DNA of 6,502 nucleotides, taken from the NCBI GenBank assembly GCA_002329675.1, contig DCUA01000039.1, positions 14,872 to 21,373 of the forward strand. The letters run 5' to 3'. Below are positions 1 to 5,748 of the stretch, piece after piece. The translations under genes and the position numbers were made by a program. The notes under the pieces were generated by a model. The model made no database searches. It was not told the DNA's origin and saw only the letters and a list, made by a program, of their open reading frames with translations. This stretch comes from Firmicutes bacterium UBA1426. Its GTDB lineage: Bacteria > Bacillota > Clostridia > Peptostreptococcales > Anaerovoracaceae. Each line of letters opens with the position of its first letter. The stretch's first letter is position 1.

Positions 1-521
1 ATAAAGTTGTTGATCAGAATCACTGCCGCTGCTGTGAACAAAAAGAGCCAGGTCCAGTTGGTGAAACGGGGTATCCCGTTGAGACCGGCAGCGCCGTTTG
101 TGATTTCCAGATTCAAAAATACGACACGGATGATTTCTGCCATGCCCAGGGTGGCAATAGCCAGATAGTCACCTTTGAGGCGCAGAGTCGGTATTCCGAT
201 GAGGATGCCTACCACCGCCGCGGCAAGAGCTCCCGCGAAAATGCCGGCAAGAAAGCCCGTCATGGAGTTCATCTGCATGTTGATGATGGCACCTACATAA
301 GCTCCAATGGACATAAACCCTGCATGGCCAAGGGAGAACTGGCCTGTGAACCCGGTAACCAGGTTCAGACTAACTGCAAGTATGATATTGATACAGATCG
401 TTGCAAGGGTGATCTCATAAAACGGGTTCAAAATTCCGGTGATGATCAATACCTGTACGGCGGCATAGAACAGAAGCAAACCACCCAGTATCATTAAATT
501 TCTCTTTGATAATGCCTTCAT
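1..521 (-). CDS. livM: LivM-type branched-chain amino acid ABC permease, 3' end cut off by the window
   Basis: This is the second membrane subunit of the branched-chain amino acid importer and should pair with LivH in the membrane. About 173 codons are visible, translated by hand from the ATG at 521-519 with no stop before position 1. Family members usually run to roughly 300 or more residues, so the C-terminal part is missing. The N-terminus starts MKALSKRNLMILGG and is followed by hydrophobic segments. The motif TGQFSLGHAGFMSIGAY and the later RLKGDYLAIATLGMAEIIR are hallmarks of LivM permeases. The start lies only 2 nt after the livH stop (TAG-AG-ATG), and an AGAAGG ribosome binding site at 534-529 sits inside the end of livH with a 7-nt spacer, so the two are probably translationally coupled. 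The exact amino acid transported cannot be read from the sequence. Confidence 0.93.
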   Translation of the reverse strand, partial: MKALSKRNLMILGGLLLFYAAVQVLIITGILNPFYEITLATICINIILAVSLNLVTGFTGQFSLGHAGFMSIGAYVGAIINMQMNSMTGFLAGIFAGALAAAVVGILIGIPTLRLKGDYLAIATLGMAEIIRVVFLNLEITNGAAGLNGIPRFTNWTWLFLFTAAAVILINNF

Positions 522-523
522 CT

Positions 524-1402
524 CTACACCTTCTCTCTTATGTTTTTGCCCAGAAGTCCGGAAGGCTTCAAGATCAATATGATAATCAAAAAGGCAAAGA
601 CCACTGCATCCCTATACATGGAGTTTCCGTATCCGGACACCAGTGTTTCCATAATGCCGATGGTCACACCGCCGATCATGGCACCGGGGATGTTCCCGAT
701 CCCTCCGAAAACAGCAGCGATAAAAGCTTTCAGGCCGGGCATGATGCCCATAAGAGGATCGATGGAATTATAATAAATACCCACCAGCACGCCGGCAGCT
801 CCCGCGAAGGCAGAACCGACTGCAAAGGTAAAGGATATAGTGTTGTCTACTTTTATACCCATGAGCTGGGCCGCATCCTGATCGATGGATACCGCTCTCA
901 TGGCCTTTCCGGTCTTTGTCTTATGAACAATAAACTGAAGAAGTATCATCAGTGCAATAGCCGTTGCGACTATGTAGATCTGCTGCATATTGATCACAAC
1001 ATTTCCCAGGTGGAACGTTTCGCTTGATAAAAGCTTGGGATAAGACCGCACTTCTGCACCGACGAAAAACATCATCACATATTCTAATAACAGTGACATT
1101 CCGATAGCCGTGATCAAAACCGCGATTCTTGTGGAAGCCCGCAAAGGCTTGTATGCCACCCTCTCGATCACCATACCAAGTACCGCACAGGAAGCCATGG
1201 AAATGATAAGTGCGGGGAAAAACCCTAACTGCGCATAAGTAGTGGCCGCAAAACCGATATAAGCGCCGATCATATATACATCACCGTGAGCGAAGTTGAT
1301 CAGCTTGATGATCCCGTAAACCATGGTGTAGCCCAAGGCAATCAAAGCGTAGATACTGCCTAAAGAGATACCGTTTACCATCTGCTGTATAAATTGATCC
1401 AA
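524..1402 (-). CDS. livH: LivH-type branched-chain amino acid ABC permease with TTG start
   Basis: This 292-residue polytopic membrane protein is the first permease subunit of the branched-chain amino acid importer. Family signatures include INFAHGDVYMIGAYIG (about residues 35-50), the cytoplasmic segment MRAVSIDQDAAQLMGI (about 168-183), and KAFIAAVFGGIGNIPGAMIGG (about 205-225), the EAA-like loop expected to contact the ATPases. Length is normal for the family. The start codon is TTG (1402-1400), not ATG: a GGAGG at 1415-1411 lies 8 nt upstream, whereas the first in-frame ATG (codon 8, 1381) is far from any ribosome binding site, and the seven extra residues resemble LivH N-termini. It follows livJ after 122 bp that carry their own promoter, and leads into livM after 2 nt. 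The matching ATPases livG and livF are not in the window and are expected downstream of livM. Confidence 0.96.
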   Translation of the reverse strand: MDQFIQQMVNGISLGSIYALIALGYTMVYGIIKLINFAHGDVYMIGAYIGFAATTYAQLGFFPALIISMASCAVLGMVIERVAYKPLRASTRIAVLITAIGMSLLLEYVMMFFVGAEVRSYPKLLSSETFHLGNVVINMQQIYIVATAIALMILLQFIVHKTKTGKAMRAVSIDQDAAQLMGIKVDNTISFTFAVGSAFAGAAGVLVGIYYNSIDPLMGIMPGLKAFIAAVFGGIGNIPGAMIGGVTIGIMETLVSGYGNSMYRDAVVFAFLIIILILKPSGLLGKNIREKV

Positions 1403-1410
1403 GATTCGTA

Positions 1411-1415
1411 CCTCC
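1411..1415 (-). promoter_or_regulatory. Ribosome binding site fixing the livH TTG start
   Basis: A perfect GGAGG core on the minus strand stands 8 nt before the TTG at 1402. The spacing is ideal for TTG and too long (29 nt) for the first in-frame ATG at 1381, so this site decides the start. Confidence 0.85.
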
Positions 1416-1432
1416 GATAAGGATTAAGAACA

Positions 1433-1468
1433 ACTTAGGTTAGAGCTTTTTGTGGCTCTAACCTAAGT
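1433..1468 (-). repeat. Perfect 14-bp inverted repeat in the livJ-livH gap (operator or attenuator-like hairpin)
   Basis: Arms at 1433-1446 (ACTTAGGTTAGAGC) and 1455-1468 are exact reverse complements with an 8-base loop. On the minus strand the repeat begins directly after the predicted livH -10 hexamer, so it spans the predicted transcription start, a classic operator position. In readthrough RNA from livJ the full hairpin would form and be followed by UGUUCUU, an interrupted U-tract that could act as a weak intrinsic terminator. RNA started at the internal promoter would begin inside the first arm and could not form the whole stem. Which role applies cannot be decided from sequence alone. 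Confidence 0.8.
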
Positions 1469-1497
1469 ATAATACTATTTTTTTGTTATCATGTCAA
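1469..1497 (-). promoter_or_regulatory. Predicted sigma-A-type promoter for livHM
   Basis: On the minus strand a consensus TTGACA (1497-1492) is followed by a 17-nt spacer and TATTAT (1474-1469), one mismatch from TATAAT. The spacer is A-rich. Predicted start is near 1462, about 60 nt before livH. The -35 lies 28 nt downstream of the livJ stop, so livH and livM can be transcribed apart from livJ. The same hexamers and spacing occur upstream of livJ. Confidence 0.72.
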
Positions 1498-1524
1498 ACA
1501 AGGGAACACTCCATGAGGATATCC

Positions 1525-2718
1525 TTATTGCGGATCTACCTTAACACTGCTGGCCTGTGCTCCGTTCTCGAGCCCGATAACGACTGCGGCCTTGATGGGG
1601 TTGTGATCCTCACCCATATCGAATGATCCTGTTACACCTACAAAACCCTTTGTGGAAGCCAGTGCATCTTTTACAGCTTCCGGATCAACGGCTCCTGCTC
1701 TTTCAATAGCATCGGCAATGAACTTTCCAAGGTCATAGCCCAGTGCGTGGAATGCGTTGGGATCCGAATTATATTTTGCTTTGAAACCATCGATAAATTC
1801 CAGTACCAGCGGATCCTCATCCAGTGAAGAATAGTGGTTGGAGAAGTAAACGTCGTTCAGAGCTTCTTCGCCTGCCAGCTCCAGGAGTACGGGGGAATCA
1901 AATCCGTCAGCGCCCAGGATCGGTGCGTCAATGCCCAGATCTCTGGCCTGCTTGATGATCAGTCCCGCTTCCTGATAGTAGCCGGGAACAAAGATCACGT
2001 CGAAGTCTTTGGCCTTGATGCTGGTCAGGATGGAGTTGAAGTCCTTATCCTTTGCAACGTAACCTTCGTGAGCGACGATGGTTCCACCGGCAGCTTCAAA
2101 GGTAGCGGTAAAGTTATCTGCAAGACCCTGTCCATAGTCGCTGGATTTGTCCTGAATGATGACAGCCTTTGTGGCATTCAGGTTGTTCTTTGCGAAGCTT
2201 GCCATCGTAACTCCCTGGAAGGAATCGTTGAAGCAGAGACGGAAAACATATTCGTTTACATTTCCGCTGGCATCTGTGGTGACGCCTTTGTCAGCTGTTG
2301 CAGAAGCGGAAATGACAGGAATGCTGTTTTGCATTGCTACAGGGATGGTAGCCATAAAGTTACCAGAGGTTGCCGGACCGAGACAGGCCACAACATCTTC
2401 CTGTGTCATAAGCTTTGTTGCAAGAGATGTAGCTTCTGCTGATTCAGACTTGTTATCTACAACAACAGGTACTATCTGCATTCCGTTGACGCCGCCCGCA
2501 GCATTGATCTCGTCAAATGCCATCAGGATGCCGTCTTTACAGGCCTGACCGTATGTTGCAACTTCGCCGGATAGTTCATAGTTGATACCGATCTTAACTT
2601 CCGTAGGAGCCTCGCCACCACCGTTGCCGCCATTATCGCTATCTCCGCCGCAACCGGCAAACAAACCCATAACCAGGATTACTGTCAGAAATAAAAAAAG
2701 TGCTCTTTTTTTATTCAT
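1525..2718 (-). CDS. livJ: LivJ-type branched-chain amino acid-binding lipoprotein
   Basis: This 397-residue protein is the extracellular substrate-binding component of the Liv importer (Peripla_BP_6 / type I periplasmic-binding fold). The N-terminus is a lipoprotein signal: KKR, a hydrophobic core, then LFAGC with lipidated Cys23, followed by a Gly/Asn/Asp-rich linker (24-35). The mature domain starts VKIGINYELSGEVATYG (41-57). It contains GPATSGN (114-120) and SASATAD (137-143), where family members bind the amino acid backbone, then DYGQG (194-198) and GADGFDSP (269-276). Length is normal. The ATG at 2718 is supported by an AAAGGTGG ribosome binding site at 2736-2729. It has its own near-consensus promoter and follows a terminator after oppA, so it heads a new transcription unit with livH and livM downstream. 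Substrate may be Leu/Ile/Val or another amino acid or amide; relatives in this family vary widely. Confidence 0.94.
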   Translation of the reverse strand: MNKKRALFLFLTVILVMGLFAGCGGDSDNGGNGGGEAPTEVKIGINYELSGEVATYGQACKDGILMAFDEINAAGGVNGMQIVPVVVDNKSESAEATSLATKLMTQEDVVACLGPATSGNFMATIPVAMQNSIPVISASATADKGVTTDASGNVNEYVFRLCFNDSFQGVTMASFAKNNLNATKAVIIQDKSSDYGQGLADNFTATFEAAGGTIVAHEGYVAKDKDFNSILTSIKAKDFDVIFVPGYYQEAGLIIKQARDLGIDAPILGADGFDSPVLLELAGEEALNDVYFSNHYSSLDEDPLVLEFIDGFKAKYNSDPNAFHALGYDLGKFIADAIERAGAVDPEAVKDALASTKGFVGVTGSFDMGEDHNPIKAAVVIGLENGAQASSVKVDPQ

Positions 2719-2763
2719 TTTGTTTACACCACCTTTATAGTATTCTTTAATGCTTTTCGTTAC

Positions 2764-2792
2764 ATAATAATAGTTTTTGTTTCTATTGTCAA
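2764..2792 (-). promoter_or_regulatory. Predicted sigma-A-type promoter for livJ
   Basis: On the minus strand TTGACA (2792-2787), a 17-nt A-rich spacer and TATTAT (2769-2764) form a near-consensus promoter. The predicted start is near 2757, giving a leader of about 39 nt before the livJ ATG with the ribosome binding site at 2736-2729. Confidence 0.8.
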
Positions 2793-2832
2793 TAAATATT
2801 TAATTTATTTGTGTCGACTCACAAATATTGTG
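2791..2832. promoter_or_regulatory. Dyad cluster upstream of the livJ promoter, probable regulator site
   Basis: Three overlapping or adjacent dyads lie here. The best is a perfect 8-bp inverted repeat TATTTGTG-N6-CACAAATA (arms 2806-2813 and 2820-2827). Its right arm is reused in CACAA-ATA-TTGTG (2820-2832). A third, AATAAAT-N5-ATTTATT (2791-2809), overlaps the edge of the -35. The main dyad is centred about 60 bp upstream of the predicted start, a typical position for an activator. Its spacing differs by two bases from CRP-type (TGTG-N8-CACA) and Rex-type sites, and it does not look like a CodY box, so I name no regulator. AT-rich sequence makes the third dyad weak evidence. Confidence 0.5.
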
Positions 2833-2838
2833 TTTTGT

Positions 2839-2869
2839 AAAGAAAAGCGGCGCCATTGTAGACGCCGCT
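2839..2869 (-). terminator. Intrinsic terminator of the opp operon, downstream of oppA
   Basis: Read on the minus strand, AGCGGCG (2869-2863) pairs perfectly with CGCCGCT (2852-2846) across a 10-base loop, and the stem runs into TTTTCTTT (2846-2839). A GC-rich stem followed by a U-tract, 61 nt past the oppA stop and before the livJ promoter, is a standard rho-independent terminator separating the two operons. Confidence 0.88.
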
Positions 2870-2930
2870 GAATCTCAATTATGTTCTTCTGAGGCCCGTC
2901 CTTTATACCCTTCAGACAGGCTAAATCAGC

Positions 2931-4571
2931 TTATTTAGAAGCGTAAGCGAAGAAGAAGTATCCTAACGGTGTGTAGTACCAACCCTTCAGATCATCCGCA
3001 ACCATATACGGCTGGGTGTAGAAGTAAATAGGTGCTACTACGTGCTCAGCCAACAGGATGTCTTCTGCTTCATGCAATGCCTGCATTCTGACAGCTGCAT
3101 CCGGAGAGGACTTAGCCTGCATAATGAGAGCATCGTACGCAGGATTCTTATACTGAGCGTCGTTGTTACCGCCGCCGGTTACCCACATGTCAAGGAAGGA
3201 GATGGGATCGTTGTAGTCTGCGATCCAACCATTACGAGCGATGGAGTAGTCTCCGTTCTTTCTGGTATCAAGGAAGACTGCCCAATCCTGGTTGGTCAGA
3301 GTGACCTGTACGCCCAGCTCAGTCTGCCACATGTTCTGCAGTGCTTCGCCGATGACTCTGTGGCCGTCGTTGGTGTTGTAGAGATATTCAACGATGGGGA
3401 AGCCCTCGCCGCCGGGATATCCTGCTTCTGCAAGCAGTTCACGGGCTCTCTCGCAATTTGCTGCATAGTCTGCATCATCCAGGCTGTAATAGTCGCCTCC
3501 AACCTCTCTGAAGTCAGATCCCGGGCCATCAGCGTCATAGATACCGGAAGGTACATATCCGCCTGCGGGAACTTGTCCGGCTCTTGTGATCTGGTTGACG
3601 ATGTAATTACGATCGATGACCAGAGAGAATGCCTCTCTTACCAGGGGATCGTCAAAGGGCGCAAGCTCTGTCTGGAAGCAGACATAGTAGGTTCCGATAT
3701 AGTCAGCGATTTTCAGCTGTCCGGACTCTAACAGTGTGGGAACTTCGTCGATGGGATAGCCTTCGTTGAAGTCCAGCTCACCGCTGTTGAAAGCTGCCAG
3801 CATTGCATTTTCGTCATCCATCAGAGCAAACTTGATGGAATCCGGCCCAAGGTTGTCATAGTCATAGTGGTTGGGATTCTTGACCATCATGATGTAGGAG
3901 TTGTGAACCCACTCGCTCATCATATAGGGGCCATTACCGATATAGGTGGCAGGATCGAAGGTCCATTGATCACCATATTCTTCAATGACGTCCTGACGGA
4001 CAGGGAAAGCTGCCGGGAAGGCTGCGATCTCAGTGAAATATGGGATAGCTGTGTGAAGAGTTACTTCGAAAGTCATGTCGTCCAGAGCCACTGCACCCAG
4101 TTCGTCTGCGGATTTGGTTCCGTCATAGATGATCTCGGGCCCGTTCAGAACGCAATCAAGCATATAGCTGTAGTCTGCTGCGGTTTCGGGATCTACAACT
4201 CTCTTCCATGCATACTCAAAGTCGTGAGCGGTTACGGGTTCACCGTCAGACCAGAGTGCACCTTCTCTGATGTAGAAAGTGTAGACAGTTCCGTCATCGC
4301 TAACATCCCAGCTCTCGGCCATTCCGGGAGCCAGCATTGCATTGCCGTTGCCGTCATCGACCCATTTGATCAGTCCTTCAAAGGTGTGCTGCAACATGAT
4401 AGCACCATCAACTGCGCTATTGAGTGCAGGGTCGATTGTGGAAGGCTCAGAAGCAAAGCAGACCGAAAGATCCAGGGTTGCTTCTGTGTCAGGCTCTTCT
4501 CCGCCACCGCCGCAGGCCGCCAATGTGAAGACCATGCAGAATGCAAGAAGTAAGACTAAAAACCTCTTCAT
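2931..4571 (-). CDS. oppA: OppA-type oligopeptide-binding lipoprotein
   Basis: This 546-residue protein is the extracellular peptide receptor of the Opp importer (SBP_bac_5 family). A lipoprotein signal ends in LAAC with lipidated Cys20, followed by a GGGGEEPDTE linker. Family features are SEPSTIDPAL (41-50), the W/G-rich LWSDGEPVTAHDFEYAWKR (106-124), IGNGPY (211-216) and NGWIADYNDP (447-456). In the last, Asp452 aligns with the aspartate that in enteric OppA (Asp419) binds the free N-terminus of the peptide; this ADYNDP form is typical of OppA, not of DppA. The C-terminus GYFFFAYASK is also OppA-like. Length is normal. The ATG at 4571 has an AGGAGG at 4586-4581 with a 9-nt spacer. It follows oppF after a 217-bp gap with hairpins and a possible promoter, and a strong terminator follows it. 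Peptide length and sequence preference cannot be read from this. Confidence 0.93.
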   Translation of the reverse strand: MKRFLVLLLAFCMVFTLAACGGGGEEPDTEATLDLSVCFASEPSTIDPALNSAVDGAIMLQHTFEGLIKWVDDGNGNAMLAPGMAESWDVSDDGTVYTFYIREGALWSDGEPVTAHDFEYAWKRVVDPETAADYSYMLDCVLNGPEIIYDGTKSADELGAVALDDMTFEVTLHTAIPYFTEIAAFPAAFPVRQDVIEEYGDQWTFDPATYIGNGPYMMSEWVHNSYIMMVKNPNHYDYDNLGPDSIKFALMDDENAMLAAFNSGELDFNEGYPIDEVPTLLESGQLKIADYIGTYYVCFQTELAPFDDPLVREAFSLVIDRNYIVNQITRAGQVPAGGYVPSGIYDADGPGSDFREVGGDYYSLDDADYAANCERARELLAEAGYPGGEGFPIVEYLYNTNDGHRVIGEALQNMWQTELGVQVTLTNQDWAVFLDTRKNGDYSIARNGWIADYNDPISFLDMWVTGGGNNDAQYKNPAYDALIMQAKSSPDAAVRMQALHEAEDILLAEHVVAPIYFYTQPYMVADDLKGWYYTPLGYFFFAYASK

Positions 4572-4610
4572 AAAATTTCTCCTCCTTTTTTTTGCCCTAT
4601 CGGCACGTTT

Positions 4611-4635
4611 TTCAAATCGATGAATTCGATTTGAA
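4611..4635 (-). repeat. Perfect 10-bp inverted repeat in the oppA leader
   Basis: Arms TTCAAATCGA (4611-4620) and its exact reverse complement (4626-4635) flank a 5-base loop. In the oppA transcript it forms a hairpin that ends 24 nt before the AGGAGG ribosome binding site. The bases after it are A-rich, not U-rich, so it is not a terminator in the sense direction. It may protect the 5' end of oppA mRNA or act as a DNA-binding site. Confidence 0.7.
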
Positions 4636-4637
4636 GC

Positions 4638-4657
4638 GCCATGGAAAATACCATGGC
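4638..4657 (-). repeat. GCCATGG-N6-CCATGGC inverted repeat in the oppA leader
   Basis: Two 7-base arms (4638-4644 and 4651-4657) are perfect reverse complements around aaaata. Each arm also contains the 6-base palindrome CCATGG, so the pair is a direct and an inverted repeat at once. It sits 2 nt from the 10-bp dyad at 4611-4635, giving two tandem stems. Next to it GGCATC occurs twice (4655-4660 and 4664-4669). No U-tract follows on the minus strand. Confidence 0.62.
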
Positions 4658-4679
4658 ATCGTTGGCATCAGCCGTGGCA

Positions 4680-4702
4680 CAAATTGCTTTATCTTCAATT
4701 TG
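4680..4702 (-). repeat. CAAATTG-N9-CAATTTG inverted repeat just inside the predicted oppA transcript
   Basis: Seven-base arms at 4680-4686 and 4696-4702 are perfect reverse complements. If the promoter at 4714-4742 is real, this dyad lies at about +5 to +27, where a repressor or a 5'-end hairpin could act. The arms are AT-rich, so chance is possible. Confidence 0.4.
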
Positions 4703-4713
4703 ATGTCCACTAA

Positions 4714-4742
4714 AGTATACAATATTGCTCTATCTAAGTAAA
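4714..4742 (-). promoter_or_regulatory. Possible promoter for oppA
   Basis: On the minus strand TTTACT (4742-4737, 4 of 6 matches to TTGACA), a 17-nt spacer and TATACT (4719-4714, 5 of 6 matches to TATAAT) form a plausible promoter. The predicted start is near 4707, with a long leader of about 136 nt holding the inverted repeats at 4611-4702. It is weaker than the two liv promoters. Confidence 0.42.
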
Positions 4743-4763
4743 GCAACAATTGCCATAATCAGG

Positions 4764-4784
4764 CTGTCGACTGGCTTTCGACAG
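4764..4784 (-). repeat. Hairpin immediately after the oppF stop
   Basis: CTGTCGA (4764-4770) and TCGACAG (4778-4784) are perfect reverse complements around a 7-base loop, starting 4 nt after the oppF stop codon. On the minus strand it is followed by CCTGATTATGG, so there is no U-tract and readthrough into oppA is expected. It could mark a processing or 3'-stabilising site between oppF and oppA. On the plus strand it is followed by TTTTCT, but no plus-strand gene ends there. Confidence 0.55.
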
Positions 4785-4788
4785 TTTT

Positions 4789-5748
4789 CTAGAGGATGTG
4801 ACATGCCGCAAAATGATCCGTCGCCAACTCTCTCCATACAGGAACTTCCTCTTTACAACGGGGTATCGCATATGGACAACGGGTGTGAAAGCGACAACCG
4901 GACGGCGGATTCATGGGACTGGGAATATCGCCCTCCAATATGATGCGCTTCCGTGCACGGCTCTTAGCAGGATCCGGTACCGGCACAGCAGACATCAGCG
5001 TCTTTGTATATGGATGCAACGGGTTCTTATGAAGCTCGTTACTCTCCGCAAGCTCGACCATATTCCCCAGATACATGACACCGATACGGTTGGAAATGTG
5101 TCTGACAACAGAAAGGTCATGGGCAATAAAGAGATACGTCAATCCCATATCCTTCTGCATGTCCTCCAACATATTGACAATTTGTGACTGAATGGATACA
5201 TCCAGTGCAGATACCGGTTCATCACAGACGATGAATTCCGGTTCGACGGCCAAAGCTCTCGCAATGCCGATACGCTGCTGTTGCCCGCCGGAAAACTCGT
5301 GAGGATAGCGGTTTGAGTGCTCGCTGTTCAGACCCACCTGGGTCAGCAGTTGCTGGATCCGTTCCGTCCGCTCCTTTTTGCTGCCCGCAAGCTTGTGGAT
5401 ATCGATGGCTTCTCCTACGATTTCTCCCACAGTCATACGGGGATCCAGCGATGCGGAGGGATCCTGAAAGATGATCTGCATCTTTCGACGATAGGGAAGC
5501 ATTTTAACATGTGTGATATCTTCACCGTCATAGAATATCTTTCCCGATGTAGGCTCATGCAGACGGAGAATGGTTCTGCCAAGGGTCGTCTTACCGCAAC
5601 CGGATTCACCTACGAGGCCCAGGGTCTCCCCTTTGCGGATGCTGAAATTTGCATCCTCGACCGCCTGGACATAGTTGTATTTCATGAAGCCCATCTTTAT
5701 ACTAAAATATTTTCTTAGGTCTTCGACCCGGATCAATTCTTTATTCAT
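4789..5748 (-). CDS. oppF: OppF-type oligopeptide ABC transporter ATPase
   Basis: This 319-residue cytoplasmic ATPase powers peptide import together with OppD. All nucleotide-binding motifs are present: Walker A GESGCGKT (47-54), Q-loop FQDP with Gln95, signature FSGGQ (152-156), Walker B FIVCDEP (172-178, catalytic Glu177), D-loop SALD (180-183) and switch His210. The C-terminal oligopeptide-transporter extension (about 240-319, HPYT...[13 protein letters not shown]) carries four cysteines spaced C-x5-C-x6-C-x17-C (285, 291, 298, 316). The segment [21 protein letters not shown] and the phrase MSAVPVPDP match OppF rather than OppD. The ATG at 5748 overlaps the end of oppD by 8 nt (ATGAATAA) and has an AAGGAGG inside oppD with a 9-nt spacer, so translation is probably coupled. 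Length is normal. Confidence 0.95.
   Translation of the reverse strand: MNKELIRVEDLRKYFSIKMGFMKYNYVQAVEDANFSIRKGETLGLVGESGCGKTTLGRTILRLHEPTSGKIFYDGEDITHVKMLPYRRKMQIIFQDPSASLDPRMTVGEIVGEAIDIHKLAGSKKERTERIQQLLTQVGLNSEHSNRYPHEFSGGQQQRIGIARALAVEPEFIVCDEPVSALDVSIQSQIVNMLEDMQKDMGLTYLFIAHDLSVVRHISNRIGVMYLGNMVELAESNELHKNPLHPYTKTLMSAVPVPDPAKSRARKRIILEGDIPSPMNPPSGCRFHTRCPYAIPRCKEEVPVWRELATDHFAACHIL

Noticed and set aside
506..1027. Plus-strand open frame of 173 codons
   Set aside because: It lies antisense to livH, which has full family signatures; the translation has no recognisable domain and is rich in His, Gly and Cys, as expected for an opposite-strand shadow.
1403..1524. T-box or riboswitch leader ahead of livH
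   Set aside because: The gap is too short and has no T-box sequence or specifier structure; a promoter and one dyad account for it.
1834..2548. Plus-strand open frames opposite livJ
   Set aside because: They are antisense to a well-supported binding protein gene, lack a convincing ribosome binding site and show no family features.
2791..2810. CodY-type box upstream of livJ
   Set aside because: CodY often controls such operons in Firmicutes, but the AT-rich dyad here does not match the AATTTTCWGAAAATT pattern well.
2883..2920. Imperfect hairpin TCTGAGG...CCTTCAGA just after oppA
   Set aside because: The stem needs a bulge and lacks a U-tract; the clear terminator at 2839-2869 explains the region better.
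3042..4623. Several open frames of 86 to 229 codons opposite or within oppA
   Set aside because: All overlap a normal-length oppA in other frames and their translations look like no known family.
4764..4790. Plus-strand terminator (stem followed by TTTTCT)
   Set aside because: No plus-strand gene ends here and the U-tract is short; treated as a hairpin of the minus-strand transcript.
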